A stretch of 64,000 bases of DNA from Streptomyces sp. NBC_01210 (lineage in GTDB: Bacteria > Actinomycetota > Actinomycetes > Streptomycetales > Streptomycetaceae), in NCBI RefSeq assembly GCF_036010325.1, contig NZ_CP108549.1, positions 8,184,001 through 8,248,000 of the forward strand, given 5' to 3'. Below the pieces are notes generated by a model. The model did not search any database, was not told where the DNA came from, and worked only from the letters and a program-made list of their open reading frames with translations. This document shows, piece by piece, positions 25,684-34,594 of this stretch (the first letter of the stretch is position 1; every line of letters begins with the position of its first letter). The position numbers and the translations under genes were made by a program.

Positions 25684-28600
25684 CAGTGGCTCCCGTTCGT
25701 GGGGTCCCAGTGCTTGTTGAAGTTGCTGACACCGCGGTTCATCGGCCGGTGCAGTACCCGGCCGGGACGCTGCTCGACCTGCCGCAGTGTCTCCGCGGGC
25801 AGATAGGGGACGGCACCCCGGTGCACGCGGAGCCGGCCGTGGGCGTCCAACGTCGCCGAGTGCTCGCCCTGGCCCGGGGCCGGGAGCCGGCCAAGGTACT
25901 CGGGTTCGCCGCTGCCGTCGCGCAGCAGATAGAAGTGGTAGTTGCCCCGGACCGGCAGCGCGTCGAGCCCCGCCACCCGTCCCGGAACCGGTGGCTCCTC
26001 GGAATCGGTGGTGTCGTGGAAGAGCTCGCCCAGATACGTCTCACCAGCGCCCGTACCCGAACGTGTTCCTGCACCCGGACCGGCGGCCCGCGGATCCGGA
26101 AACACCTCGACCAGGTCCGGTGCGCCCGCGTCCGGCGCGCCCAGCGATACGCAGATGCTGCCGGGCAGTGACCACTGGCCGAGCGAGGCATTGAAGGCCA
26201 GACCCGGCAGTGCGTCGTTCAGTTCCAGGGGCTGACCGGTGACCAGCAGATGCGGTGTGCCGTTGCAGAGCAGAATGTAGGAGAACAGCCGGTGGTCCAT
26301 CTCCAGCTGGTAGTTGACGCCGTTGCCGTCCATGCTCCGCCAGACCTCACCCAGCGGCTCCTTCATCGACTCCGCGTCGGCGGCCAGGAACAGATTGAAA
26401 CTGCCCCACTGGATCGAGTCCTTCGACGAGACGGCCCGGTACAGCAGTACCAGGTCGCTCAGTGGCTGCCAGTCCGTACGGACACCTCTGGTGCCCCGCG
26501 CGTCCAGCTCGATGAAGGGAGTACCGGCGCGGAGCACCGGAAGCACCCTGGCCTCGCCGGTCACCGGGCCGAAATCGCTTGGCAGCGCGGAGAAGAGCCC
26601 CTGGGTCCTGATGTCGAGATCGCTCAGCCGGATCACCGCGTCCGTGGCCCGCAGCCGAGTCCGCTGTCCGCCCAGCACGCCCGCGAGGGCATGGGTGGAA
26701 TGGGCCCAGGCCGCGCCGAGCGAGGTCGCCTGTTTGGCGATGAAGCCCTTCTCGACCGCGAGGGCGGTGGGGTTCCAGCCCAGCCGCACCTGGGAGTCGG
26801 CGTCGACCTTGGTGAGTACGTCGATGACGTTCTCCCGCACCTGCGCCAGCGCGCTGCTGCGGCCGGAGAGCACCACCTGGTCGAGGGCAGGGACCGGATG
26901 CGGATCCAGGCCCTTGGCGACGCGTTTCGCGTTCTCCTCGTGGATCCGGGTGAAGACCGTGCGTACGAGGTCGCCGCCCATCTCCGCGGCCCGGCTCAGT
27001 ACCGGCTGCAGCAGCTTTCGGAAGTCGGCGGGGTCGAGCCTGACCTCCTTCGCCTGGCCGAGCCCGTGCGAGCAGGCGTCGAGAATCGCCTGGACATGAT
27101 CGGTCCTGATCGTCCCGGCGGCCGCTGAGCCCCCGCCCCCGCTGCCGTCCGCACCTTTGCCCAGCTCGCGTTTCTGCAGCTCGGCCTGTTGCCAGAGGAG
27201 AGTGAAACGGCGCCGTCGCCGGTCGCGCTCCGCCTCGTCGCGGACATTGTCCCAGCGCGTCGGAAGGTACTCGTCGAGTGTGCGGTGGACGTCCGGGGCG
27301 ACGATGACGTTCAGCATCTCGGCGGCCTGGTCGGCGATCCGGGTGGCGAGGGTACGGGTGACGGATTCACCGTTCGCGCCGATACCGGTTGCCGCGCCGG
27401 GGCTGCTGCCACCGGAGCGCAACTGGTCCACGAGACAGGCCTTGATCCAGTAGAAGACCTGAAGAGTCAGCAGATCGCCGCCGAGCTGCCCGTGCCCGGT
27501 CGAGCCCAGCAGCTGCGGTTCGAGCCGGTAGTCGCGGCCGGAGACGAACTCCTCCTCCTTCGTCAGCTCCGGTGTCTGGTCCACCATGGCCAGCCGCAGC
27601 AGCGCGATGTCCGTCGTGCCGCCGCCGATGTCGATGGCCAGCAGAATGCGATGCCAGGTCGGCGGGTCGTCGCTGACGTGCCGCGACCGGGAACGCAGCG
27701 CCTCCAGACCGAGGTTCTGGTTGTCGGACAGCTCCCGCATCACGAAGAAGAGACTGGCGGCCAGCCCCTCGTCGTAGTCCATCACCACCTGCGGGATGCC
27801 GAGTCCGGTGCGTACGAGCGTCTCCAGCCGGAGCTTGATCTCCGGCAGGATGCTCGTCGGATAGGTGATGACGGCGGTGCGCAGCCGTGGCTCCGACCGG
27901 TCCCCCTCACGGCGGGTGAGTTCCTCCGCCCGTTCCACCAGCCGCAGATACATGTGCTGGGCAAGATGGACGGCGCTCATGTCGGTGCCGCCGACAGGGC
28001 GCGGCGGATGCTCCAGGAGGGCGCGCTTGATACCGGTGATGGCGTCGTCGGAGTTCTCCCCGCACAGTTTGAAACTCCGGTCCTGCGGCAGCGGAGCGAC
28101 GCCGGGCTCGGCCTCGGCCGGCTTCGACAGTTCGACCAGGGCGCTCGCCGGGGCATGGGTGCGTTTGCCGGTGACGTCCTCGTAGTCCACGGGCCGCAGC
28201 TTGTGGCGGTCCAGCGCCGGGGTGCTCATGACGCGGGCGTAACCGTCGTAGAGTCGCGACACCAGCCAGTCCCGCAGCGCCGGCCGGCTGTCCTGATGCA
28301 GGCTCTGCTCCACCTTCACCATCAGGGCGTCGACGACATCGGCGTCGTTCAGCCGCGCGAGTGCCTCCCGCCCGGTGATCCGCTGTCCGCCCCGGCGACC
28401 CAGTACGAGTCGGCTGGACATGATCGCCTCCACCACCTTGCGCCACTCGGTGGGAGCGTCGGCAGGAGGCTCCAGCAACTCTCTCAGCAGCTCGGCGAGG
28501 GCCGCCGTCTGATCGGGGTCGACCAGCCGGTGCGTGATATTGCCCAGGTCCCAAAGCGTCGCCGTGGATGCGGTCGAGCCCAGATCGACGACGACGAACT

Positions 28601-29216
28601 GCTGGAAGTGGTCGCCCGCCGGCTGCGGGGTCCGCAGCGCCAGGAACTCGCCATCGTCCGCGGGTTCGAAGCCGGAGGCGAACCCGGAGGCTGTTTCCGC
28701 CGCCGGTGGCTGCTCACCCGGCGGCGCGAACTCCACGGTGACGCTGCCGGGCGCGGTGTAGTTGCCCGACGGGCCGGTGTAGTCGACGGACCAGTGCACA
28801 TCGACCCGGAGCTGCCTCTCGGGGAACGGAGCACCCGGTGGCGCCGTACGAGGATCGCCGTACACCAGGCTGACGGGCAACCGGGCGTACGCAGAGAGGA
28901 CTCGGAGTCCGTCCACGCTGACGACGGTGTACTCCTGCGGGACCCAGACGGTCTCCAGGGCGTGCGCGAGTTGCGCCGGCATGGGCTCCCCAGGTTCGGC
29001 GCGGACCTCGACGCGGGGCGGCAGATGGACGGTGATGTAGCCGAAATTGCCGGGCTCACGCTCAACCAGCACTTCGGGAAGGGCGAAGCCGTCCTGGTCG
29101 GCGTAGACGCGGAAGTGCCGCCGGCCGAGCGCCACGACGCCGGGGTGGGGCGTGGTGCCGGGTTCGGTGCCGGCACGCGGCGGGACACGGAAGGAGATCT
29201 CCAGTGCGCTGCTCAT
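25683..29216 (-). CDS. SrfB-like Hsp70/actin-fold ATPase, 1177 aa
   Basis: A large cytoplasmic ATPase of the actin/Hsp70 superfamily, resembling the virulence-factor SrfB family. After about 200 residues of beta-rich N-terminal sequence come the phosphate-1 loop VVVDLGSTASTATLWD (from 208), an Hsp70-like segment TYPTSILPEIKLRLE (451 on) with YDEGLAASLFF, the phosphate-2 loop AIDIGGGTTDIALL (527-540) and the adenosine motif VVLSGRSSAL (781-790). A C-terminal extension of about 370 residues has no recognised domain. It lies 2 nt after the GTPase gene, the same pairing as SrfB with SrfC. Client or partner unknown. Confidence 0.85.
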   Translation of the reverse strand: MSSALEISFRVPPRAGTEPGTTPHPGVVALGRRHFRVYADQDGFALPEVLVEREPGNFGYITVHLPPRVEVRAEPGEPMPAQLAHALETVWVPQEYTVVSVDGLRVLSAYARLPVSLVYGDPRTAPPGAPFPERQLRVDVHWSVDYTGPSGNYTAPGSVTVEFAPPGEQPPAAETASGFASGFEPADDGEFLALRTPQPAGDHFQQFVVVDLGSTASTATLWDLGNITHRLVDPDQTAALAELLRELLEPPADAPTEWRKVVEAIMSSRLVLGRRGGQRITGREALARLNDADVVDALMVKVEQSLHQDSRPALRDWLVSRLYDGYARVMSTPALDRHKLRPVDYEDVTGKRTHAPASALVELSKPAEAEPGVAPLPQDRSFKLCGENSDDAITGIKRALLEHPPRPVGGTDMSAVHLAQHMYLRLVERAEELTRREGDRSEPRLRTAVITYPTSILPEIKLRLETLVRTGLGIPQVVMDYDEGLAASLFFVMRELSDNQNLGLEALRSRSRHVSDDPPTWHRILLAIDIGGGTTDIALLRLAMVDQTPELTKEEEFVSGRDYRLEPQLLGSTGHGQLGGDLLTLQVFYWIKACLVDQLRSGGSSPGAATGIGANGESVTRTLATRIADQAAEMLNVIVAPDVHRTLDEYLPTRWDNVRDEAERDRRRRRFTLLWQQAELQKRELGKGADGSGGGGSAAAGTIRTDHVQAILDACSHGLGQAKEVRLDPADFRKLLQPVLSRAAEMGGDLVRTVFTRIHEENAKRVAKGLDPHPVPALDQVVLSGRSSALAQVRENVIDVLTKVDADSQVRLGWNPTALAVEKGFIAKQATSLGAAWAHSTHALAGVLGGQRTRLRATDAVIRLSDLDIRTQGLFSALPSDFGPVTGEARVLPVLRAGTPFIELDARGTRGVRTDWQPLSDLVLLYRAVSSKDSIQWGSFNLFLAADAESMKEPLGEVWRSMDGNGVNYQLEMDHRLFSYILLCNGTPHLLVTGQPLELNDALPGLAFNASLGQWSLPGSICVSLGAPDAGAPDLVEVFPDPRAAGPGAGTRSGTGAGETYLGELFHDTTDSEEPPVPGRVAGLDALPVRGNYHFYLLRDGSGEPEYLGRLPAPGQGEHSATLDAHGRLRVHRGAVPYLPAETLRQVEQRPGRVLHRPMNRGVSNFNKHWDPTNGSH

Positions 29217-29218
29217 GG

Positions 29219-31966
29219 TCAGTCGACGCTCCAGGTCCTGATGAGGTGGTCGATCGGCTGCTCGACGTACTCGCGGTACTCGTCGGCGCCGCCGTCACCG
29301 TCCGGTGAGCCGCCGGGTGGATGGCCGGCCGGACCGCCGAAGAGACCGTCGCCCGGCGGGTCCTGACGGGGCGGCACGATGTCGCTCTCCTTGAGGAGGG
29401 CCGCAGATGCCTGGTCGTACACCGGGATGAGCTGCTCGGTGACCACACCGAGCAGTTCCTCCAGATGGTCCGTGACCGTCCGGGCCGCGGCTACCGCCGT
29501 GTGCTGGCGCAGTTCAACCACCCGCAACGGGTGCCGTTCCCGCTCCTCGATGTGCTCCTCGAGGTCCCGCATCAGGTGGTGCCAGGCCAGTGCGTGGTGC
29601 GGCCGGGCGGGGAAACGGCTTTCCAGCTCGCTCCTGTCCCACTCCCGGTGGTCGAGCCTCGGCATGATCTTTCCGACCGTCTTCTCGGGGTCGAGACAGG
29701 TCCAGAGATGCCCCAGCTGCCGGCGGGCCTTCGCCGATCCGCCGCGGCGCCGGGAGTAGAGCTCGATCAGCAGCGAGCGCGTATCGGGTTCGGCGAACCA
29801 CTCGCGGAGCGCGGCGAACTCCTGCTGCCAGTGGGCGGCCCAGTCCTGGCACCACTCACGCAGCCCGTCGTTGCCGTTCCTGCTCCACTCCTGGACCGTC
29901 TGCCGGAAGTTCTCGACGAAGATGCCGGATGAGTCCTCCGCCGGGTCCGCGTCCCCGAGGATGTCGTCCGGGGCGTCGGAGCCCGCGTCCCCGGAATCGA
30001 AGTAGTCCTCCCAGATGGTCGTATCGGCCGCGGGCAGCCTGCTCTTGGTGACCAGATGCTGCTGGTCCCGGTCGGCGCGCTCCAGCAGCTGGTGCCACTG
30101 CGTCCACTGGAAGACGTCCTGGTGCACGGCGGCGGCGGTCGTCGCCAAGCCCGGCGGCCGGGCCAGGGTTCCCGTAACCCCGGCCTCGCCGTAATCCGGT
30201 GCCGCGCCGCCGTCCTCGGCGAGCGGGTCGGGGCTGTGCAGCGCGTGCAGGGCGGGGCGCACCCGCTTGTCCAGCAGGTAGCGCAGCTCGGCGAACATCT
30301 CCGTGATCTCCCGGTACGCGGCGTTCTCGCCTGCCGCGGAGCGGTGTATCTGGCGCTGGAGCGTGAGCAGTGCCGCGTTCAGCTTCCGCCGTGAGCGCTC
30401 GGCACGTTCCAGCTTCTGCGCCACGCCGTTCTTCCGTACGTGCTCCTCGATCAGCGTGCGCAGATGGCCGACGCCGCCGTCCTCGTCGTACGCGCGCAGC
30501 CGTGGCGTCCAGGCATTGGCGGGCTCGGTGGCCTCCAGGCGGGCCGCGATCGGCTCCCATGGGCGTTCGCCGGGCGGCGGAAGCTTGCCGATGGCGGCGC
30601 GGACGCGGTCGCGGGTGTGGTCGGAGAGGTTGGTGTACGACAGCTCGTAGCGGCGTATCGCGGGGATCGCCGAGGTCACGACGATGCCGTCCTGGCGTCC
30701 CCGGACGAACTTGCTGCCGTAGACATGGATTCCGTTGAGCTCGTCCGCGTGCCGCAGCAGCTGGGGCAGCGGCAGTTCGGAGCCCGGGAGGGCGGCGAGG
30801 GACGGAAGGTGCGTCCGGTCGAAGATGTTGGAGGCGACCAGCGCGGCCTGGCCCAGGGCCTCCGGGGTGCGGCCGTCCTCCAGGAGCATGTCCCAGAATT
30901 CGGAGGCTCCCTTGGACTGCGGGCGGGCGGAGAGAAGGACCAGCAGGATGGTGTGTACGTCGACGAGCACACGCCGGCTCAGCGACTTGTCCCTGCCGTA
31001 CGAGCCCGCCGCTCCGATGCCGGGGAAGTCCAGGAACCGCAGCCGGTGTTCGGTCAGCAGACCGCCCAGGGCCCAGTGGTCGGGGGAGACCGTGACCTCC
31101 TGGACCACCCGCTCGATCAGCGGGAAGCTGCGGCTGAGCGCATCGCCCACTTCGCTGCGGACGTTCTCGCGGTTGAACGGCTGGATGGTGAGCTTGGGTG
31201 GTGTGGGAGGAGTTACCTTCTCGGCCGGGAGCTTCAGGGCCTCGTTGACGATCCGCCGTTTGACGGAGACGCTCTGCCCGAGAACGCTCAGCTCTCCCTG
31301 CTGACTGAGCAGTGCGTCCCTGATCCGGCACAGCTCGACCACGGTGTCCCGGTGGGTGTCGTCGATGACCTCGGGCGGCACCGGGCGGGTTCCCGCGCCC
31401 GGTGGGGCCGGCCACAGACACGGGTACCAGCTGTCGAAGGGCGCCCAGCCACGCGGATCGGCCACCGGGTCGTATCCGGCGAGGGCGGTGCCCGCGCCCA
31501 ACTCCGGATGCCTCTTGTCCAGTTTGGTGATCAGACTGGAGAGGATGTCCTGTACGCAGCGGCTGAGCTGCGCCTCGCTCAGATAGCGGATTTCGGTGTC
31601 ATCTGCCGCCCGGGTGGGGCTGCCGGGCTCGCCCGCGGTCAGCGACAGCACGGTGATGTTGCCGGTGGTGGGGCGTTCCTCGGCCGGCAGCAGATCGGGG
31701 CAGCCCAAGAGGGTGCCGAGCAGCAGGGACTTGCCCACGCTGTACTCCCCGACGACGCCGATGGTGACGGGGGAGATGGCCCGGTCCAGCAGCTCCTGGG
31801 CGGCTTCCCGGACCCGGTCCCGGGCGGCGTGGCACTCCGGGGTGTCGGGTATCTCCTGGTCCCGGAGCATGGTCTGGGCATCCTCGGCGTACCGCTGCAG
31901 ATCGGCGAGAGCGGTGGGCGAGGACGTGTGGGAACCTGTGGCGGCTGATGCGGATGAGTGGGGCAC
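29219..31966 (-). CDS. SrfC-like dynamin-type P-loop GTPase, 915 aa
   Basis: A large GTPase resembling SrfC/Virul_Fac and bacterial dynamin-like proteins. The P-loop is GEYSVGKS (73-80), the G2 region ERPTTGNITVLSL (97-109), G3 is RFLDFPGIGAAG (DFPG at 313-316), and a G4-like VASNIFDR follows near 377-384. A long helical C-terminal region (about 500-900) would be the stalk. There is no obvious membrane helix. GTG 31966 has GGAG 5 nt upstream, and the SrfB-like gene follows after 2 nt. Nucleotide-driven assembly on a membrane or client protein is inferred from dynamins. Confidence 0.83.
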   Translation of the reverse strand: MPHSSASAATGSHTSSPTALADLQRYAEDAQTMLRDQEIPDTPECHAARDRVREAAQELLDRAISPVTIGVVGEYSVGKSLLLGTLLGCPDLLPAEERPTTGNITVLSLTAGEPGSPTRAADDTEIRYLSEAQLSRCVQDILSSLITKLDKRHPELGAGTALAGYDPVADPRGWAPFDSWYPCLWPAPPGAGTRPVPPEVIDDTHRDTVVELCRIRDALLSQQGELSVLGQSVSVKRRIVNEALKLPAEKVTPPTPPKLTIQPFNRENVRSEVGDALSRSFPLIERVVQEVTVSPDHWALGGLLTEHRLRFLDFPGIGAAGSYGRDKSLSRRVLVDVHTILLVLLSARPQSKGASEFWDMLLEDGRTPEALGQAALVASNIFDRTHLPSLAALPGSELPLPQLLRHADELNGIHVYGSKFVRGRQDGIVVTSAIPAIRRYELSYTNLSDHTRDRVRAAIGKLPPPGERPWEPIAARLEATEPANAWTPRLRAYDEDGGVGHLRTLIEEHVRKNGVAQKLERAERSRRKLNAALLTLQRQIHRSAAGENAAYREITEMFAELRYLLDKRVRPALHALHSPDPLAEDGGAAPDYGEAGVTGTLARPPGLATTAAAVHQDVFQWTQWHQLLERADRDQQHLVTKSRLPAADTTIWEDYFDSGDAGSDAPDDILGDADPAEDSSGIFVENFRQTVQEWSRNGNDGLREWCQDWAAHWQQEFAALREWFAEPDTRSLLIELYSRRRGGSAKARRQLGHLWTCLDPEKTVGKIMPRLDHREWDRSELESRFPARPHHALAWHHLMRDLEEHIEERERHPLRVVELRQHTAVAAARTVTDHLEELLGVVTEQLIPVYDQASAALLKESDIVPPRQDPPGDGLFGGPAGHPPGGSPDGDGGADEYREYVEQPIDHLIRTWSVD

Positions 31967-31996
31967 GGCGACTCCGCGGTGAGTGCGGTGAGTGGG

Positions 31997-32575
31997 TCAG
32001 TGGAGCAGGAAGAACAGCTCGATCTCGGCGGTGCCGGACGGAACGCCGGGGTCCGTGTTGTGGTAGCTGCGGATGATCTTCTCGTCGTAGGGCGGGAAGA
32101 AATCGGGTGCGGCGGCGGGCAGCAGTTTGGCGACGGCTTCGGCATACGCCGTGCTTGACCGGGTGTCGACCGCGCCGCCCGGGAGTCGTCCGGCGTTGCC
32201 GAAGACGATGACGAAGGCGGCCCGCTCGCCCTGGAACTGCATGGCCTTCTGGACGACTTGGCGTCGAATGCTCGCGGCGGCCCCGTCCGAGCCGCCGATG
32301 AGGTCCTCCGGGTCGGTGCGTACGGTGATCGACTCGGTGTCCGGATCGAGCCCGCCGGCCGGGGCCGCCGGGCTGCTCGGCGCAGGGGCCGGGATCGCGG
32401 GCGTCAGTGACGGCGCCGGCGTACTGGTGGGGCCGGCCGTGAGCTCCGGCCGAATGCGCGCACCGGCGCCTTCCGTCATCTTCTCGCCGCCCAGCGCCAC
32501 GACCACCATGACCAGCAGCAGATCGGCGAAGAGCCACCCTGCCAGCCGTGCCCCCGACATGCCGCGTCTCCTCAT
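31997..32575 (-). CDS. Single-pass MotB/ZorB-like membrane protein
   Basis: A 192-residue protein with one N-terminal transmembrane helix containing an Asp (LAGWLFADLLLVMVVVALGG, residues 11-30), then a Thr/Pro/Ala-rich linker and a C-terminal extracytoplasmic domain with RRQVVQKAMQFQGERAAFVIVFG and AYAEAVAKLLP. An Asp in a short N-terminal helix followed by an outer domain is the layout of MotB, ExbD and ZorB, where it carries protons. Similarity of the outer domain to OmpA is weak. The start overlaps the coiled-coil gene stop as ATGA. Assignment by architecture, not strong sequence identity. Confidence 0.7.
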   Translation of the reverse strand: MRRRGMSGARLAGWLFADLLLVMVVVALGGEKMTEGAGARIRPELTAGPTSTPAPSLTPAIPAPAPSSPAAPAGGLDPDTESITVRTDPEDLIGGSDGAAASIRRQVVQKAMQFQGERAAFVIVFGNAGRLPGGAVDTRSSTAYAEAVAKLLPAAAPDFFPPYDEKIIRSYHNTDPGVPSGTAEIELFFLLH

Positions 32576-34224
32576 CGGTCCCCCTCGCCGGCCGCCCGCG
32601 CGCTCCGGGGATCACCGGCGGGTTCGGGGCGGGCCTGCTTCCTTTCGGCGCCCGCTCCCGGCCCGGCGGGTGGACGGAGTCCGGGCAGGGGCAGGCTCAG
32701 CGTCGGCGGGGAGGGCGGGGAGGGCGGGGCGGGTGGGCCCGCGGCCAGGGTGTCGGCGAGGGACCGCAGTGCGCCGTGCAACTCCTCGACCGTTTCGAGC
32801 AGCCGGGTGTGCGCCCGGGTCAGGCCGTTCTGCTGGGTGAGAGTGGCTTCGCGCAATTCCGCGATGCGGGCGGCCAGTTCGGTGGTGACGGTGTGCACCT
32901 CCTCGCGCAGCGAGACGGCCAGGGCCGCGACCGCAAGGTCGTAGGCGGTGCCGATGCGTTCGGCGCCCTCTGCGGCCGCGCGTTCGAGGGCGGCCGGCAG
33001 GGCCGCCAGTGTGCGGTCGAGACCGCCGAGCGTCGCGGTCAGGACCTGAGCCGACTCGGCCGTCGCGGCGCGCACGGCGGTGAGGGATCCGGTCACCTCC
33101 TGCACGGCCTGGCGCATCCACTGCGCCGTGCGGTCGGCCGCCGCGGTTTCCCGTTCCCGTGCCTCGCGCGCGGCCTTGTCGATCCGGTCGGCGGTCAGCT
33201 GCCCGGCGCTGCCCATCCGTTCCGCAGCCAGCCGGCCTGCGCGGTCCATGCCTTCAGCCATGGCGCTGCCCGACTTGGCGAGCTCGTCCGTCAGCAGCCG
33301 GGAACCGGCCGCCACCTCGCCGGCCGCCTGTGTGGTGGCGTGTACGGACTCCCGTACGTCCGCTGTTCCCGCCCGCAGCTCGGCCACGGCCGACTCCAGA
33401 GCCTTGACGGCGGCGAGGTGCTGCTCCGCGGCCCCACCGGCCTCGCTGAGGAGCCCGTGTGCGCGTTCCTGGACATCGGCCGCCCGGACCAGCAGGGCCC
33501 GCAATCCCGTGGCCGCGCCCTGGAGTTCCTGGGCGAAGTGGGCGGGGGAGGCGTGCGCGGCTCGTGCGGCCAGCGCCTCGACCTGGGCGAGCGCTCCCGA
33601 CAGTCGGGGAACGACCAGCCGCCGTTCCGTCTCCTCCGCCGTGTCCCTGAGGCGGCTCAGCACGGTGGTGCCCATCAGTGCCAGCAGGGCGATGACGGTG
33701 TAGACGACCATCATGTCGAAGTGCAGGACGGGCCAGAGGTGGCCGTCGAAGCCCTGCTGCCACAGGGTGAGGAACGACTCGGACGGGCCGGCGTCGGCGC
33801 CTTCGCCGGAGTCCCGCATCCGCTGGTATGCGTAGGCGGCGGCCCCCAGCCCTGCCCAGGTGACCAGCAGCGGGGCGAAGACCAGTACGGAGGGCAGCGC
33901 ATGGAGGAACCGCCGCGCTCCGCCGGACTCCGCGGCGGTCGCGGCTGTGAGCGCGTCCGGCCCGCAGTACGCGGCGACCAGTCCGCCGCCCGCCCACATG
34001 CGCAGTTCGTCCTCGCTGCCGCTGTTCACCGCATCCGCGAGACGGCGCAGCGCCTCGCCGTGCACCGCACAGAGCGGGTGGCCGGCCAGATCACGCAATT
34101 CGGCCGCGAGGCGCTTGGGTTCGTGATGCGTCGGGCCTGCCGTGAAATGCCCGGCGACCGTGGTGGCACCATGGCCGCCGCGAGCGCGGGCCGATGGCCC
34201 GCGCAATTGTTCCAGCCAACCCAT
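32572..34224 (-). CDS. Membrane protein with long coiled-coil tail
   Basis: A 550-residue protein. Residues 1-105 are soluble, two transmembrane helices follow (about 107-130 and 168-190), then a very long Ala/Glu/Arg-rich coiled coil (about 195-500) and a Pro-rich tail. The plan, membrane helices and a long cytoplasmic helical tail beside a single-pass MotB-like protein, resembles ZorA of Zorya systems, but I see no clear MotA motif. ATG 34224 follows GGGGGGAGCACC; the longer frame to 34809 runs through the intergenic region and has no coding character. First gene of the operon. Confidence 0.75.
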   Translation of the reverse strand: MGWLEQLRGPSARARGGHGATTVAGHFTAGPTHHEPKRLAAELRDLAGHPLCAVHGEALRRLADAVNSGSEDELRMWAGGGLVAAYCGPDALTAATAAESGGARRFLHALPSVLVFAPLLVTWAGLGAAAYAYQRMRDSGEGADAGPSESFLTLWQQGFDGHLWPVLHFDMMVVYTVIALLALMGTTVLSRLRDTAEETERRLVVPRLSGALAQVEALAARAAHASPAHFAQELQGAATGLRALLVRAADVQERAHGLLSEAGGAAEQHLAAVKALESAVAELRAGTADVRESVHATTQAAGEVAAGSRLLTDELAKSGSAMAEGMDRAGRLAAERMGSAGQLTADRIDKAAREARERETAAADRTAQWMRQAVQEVTGSLTAVRAATAESAQVLTATLGGLDRTLAALPAALERAAAEGAERIGTAYDLAVAALAVSLREEVHTVTTELAARIAELREATLTQQNGLTRAHTRLLETVEELHGALRSLADTLAAGPPAPPSPPSPPTLSLPLPGLRPPAGPGAGAERKQARPEPAGDPRSARAAGEGDR

Positions 34225-34594
34225 GGTGCTCCCCCCGCCGGGCCTGGACCGGTCTGAAATATGCCATCGGTCGGCAGGCGACAACCAGTCGTATTGCGGA
34301 ATTGGTTGCGGGGATGTGCGGTATCCAGGGTGGTGCGGAATCGTGTGGCGGTCGACTCCTTGTGGGGCGGAAATGGACGCAGCTCGGCGAGTGGTTCGAG
34401 CGATGCCAGGATCGTATTTGTTTTGTCTGGGAATCGATTCTGAATGTGTCGTTAAATGACCGATCGATTGATCGAGATTGTTAGGTGCGGCCTGTGAAAT
34501 CCACAACCATGGCCCATTCCGCGAATCCGCCGCTACGGTCGGCAACCTGGCGCTCCGTCGGACGGGAATGCGGGGGAGTGGGGGGGGTAAAACC
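34225..34594. promoter_or_regulatory. Divergent promoter region with palindromes
   Basis: 370 bp between the membrane-coiled-coil operon and the CHAT gene, clearly richer in A+T than its surroundings from about 34370 to 34520. It contains the perfect palindrome GAATCGATTC (34431-34440), the inverted repeat CGATC-GATT-GATCG (34461-34474), and TGTG-AAATC-CACA (34493-34505), which resembles half of a Crp-type site. No single -35/-10 pair stands out. It probably holds both promoters and the operators that control them. Confidence 0.6.
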
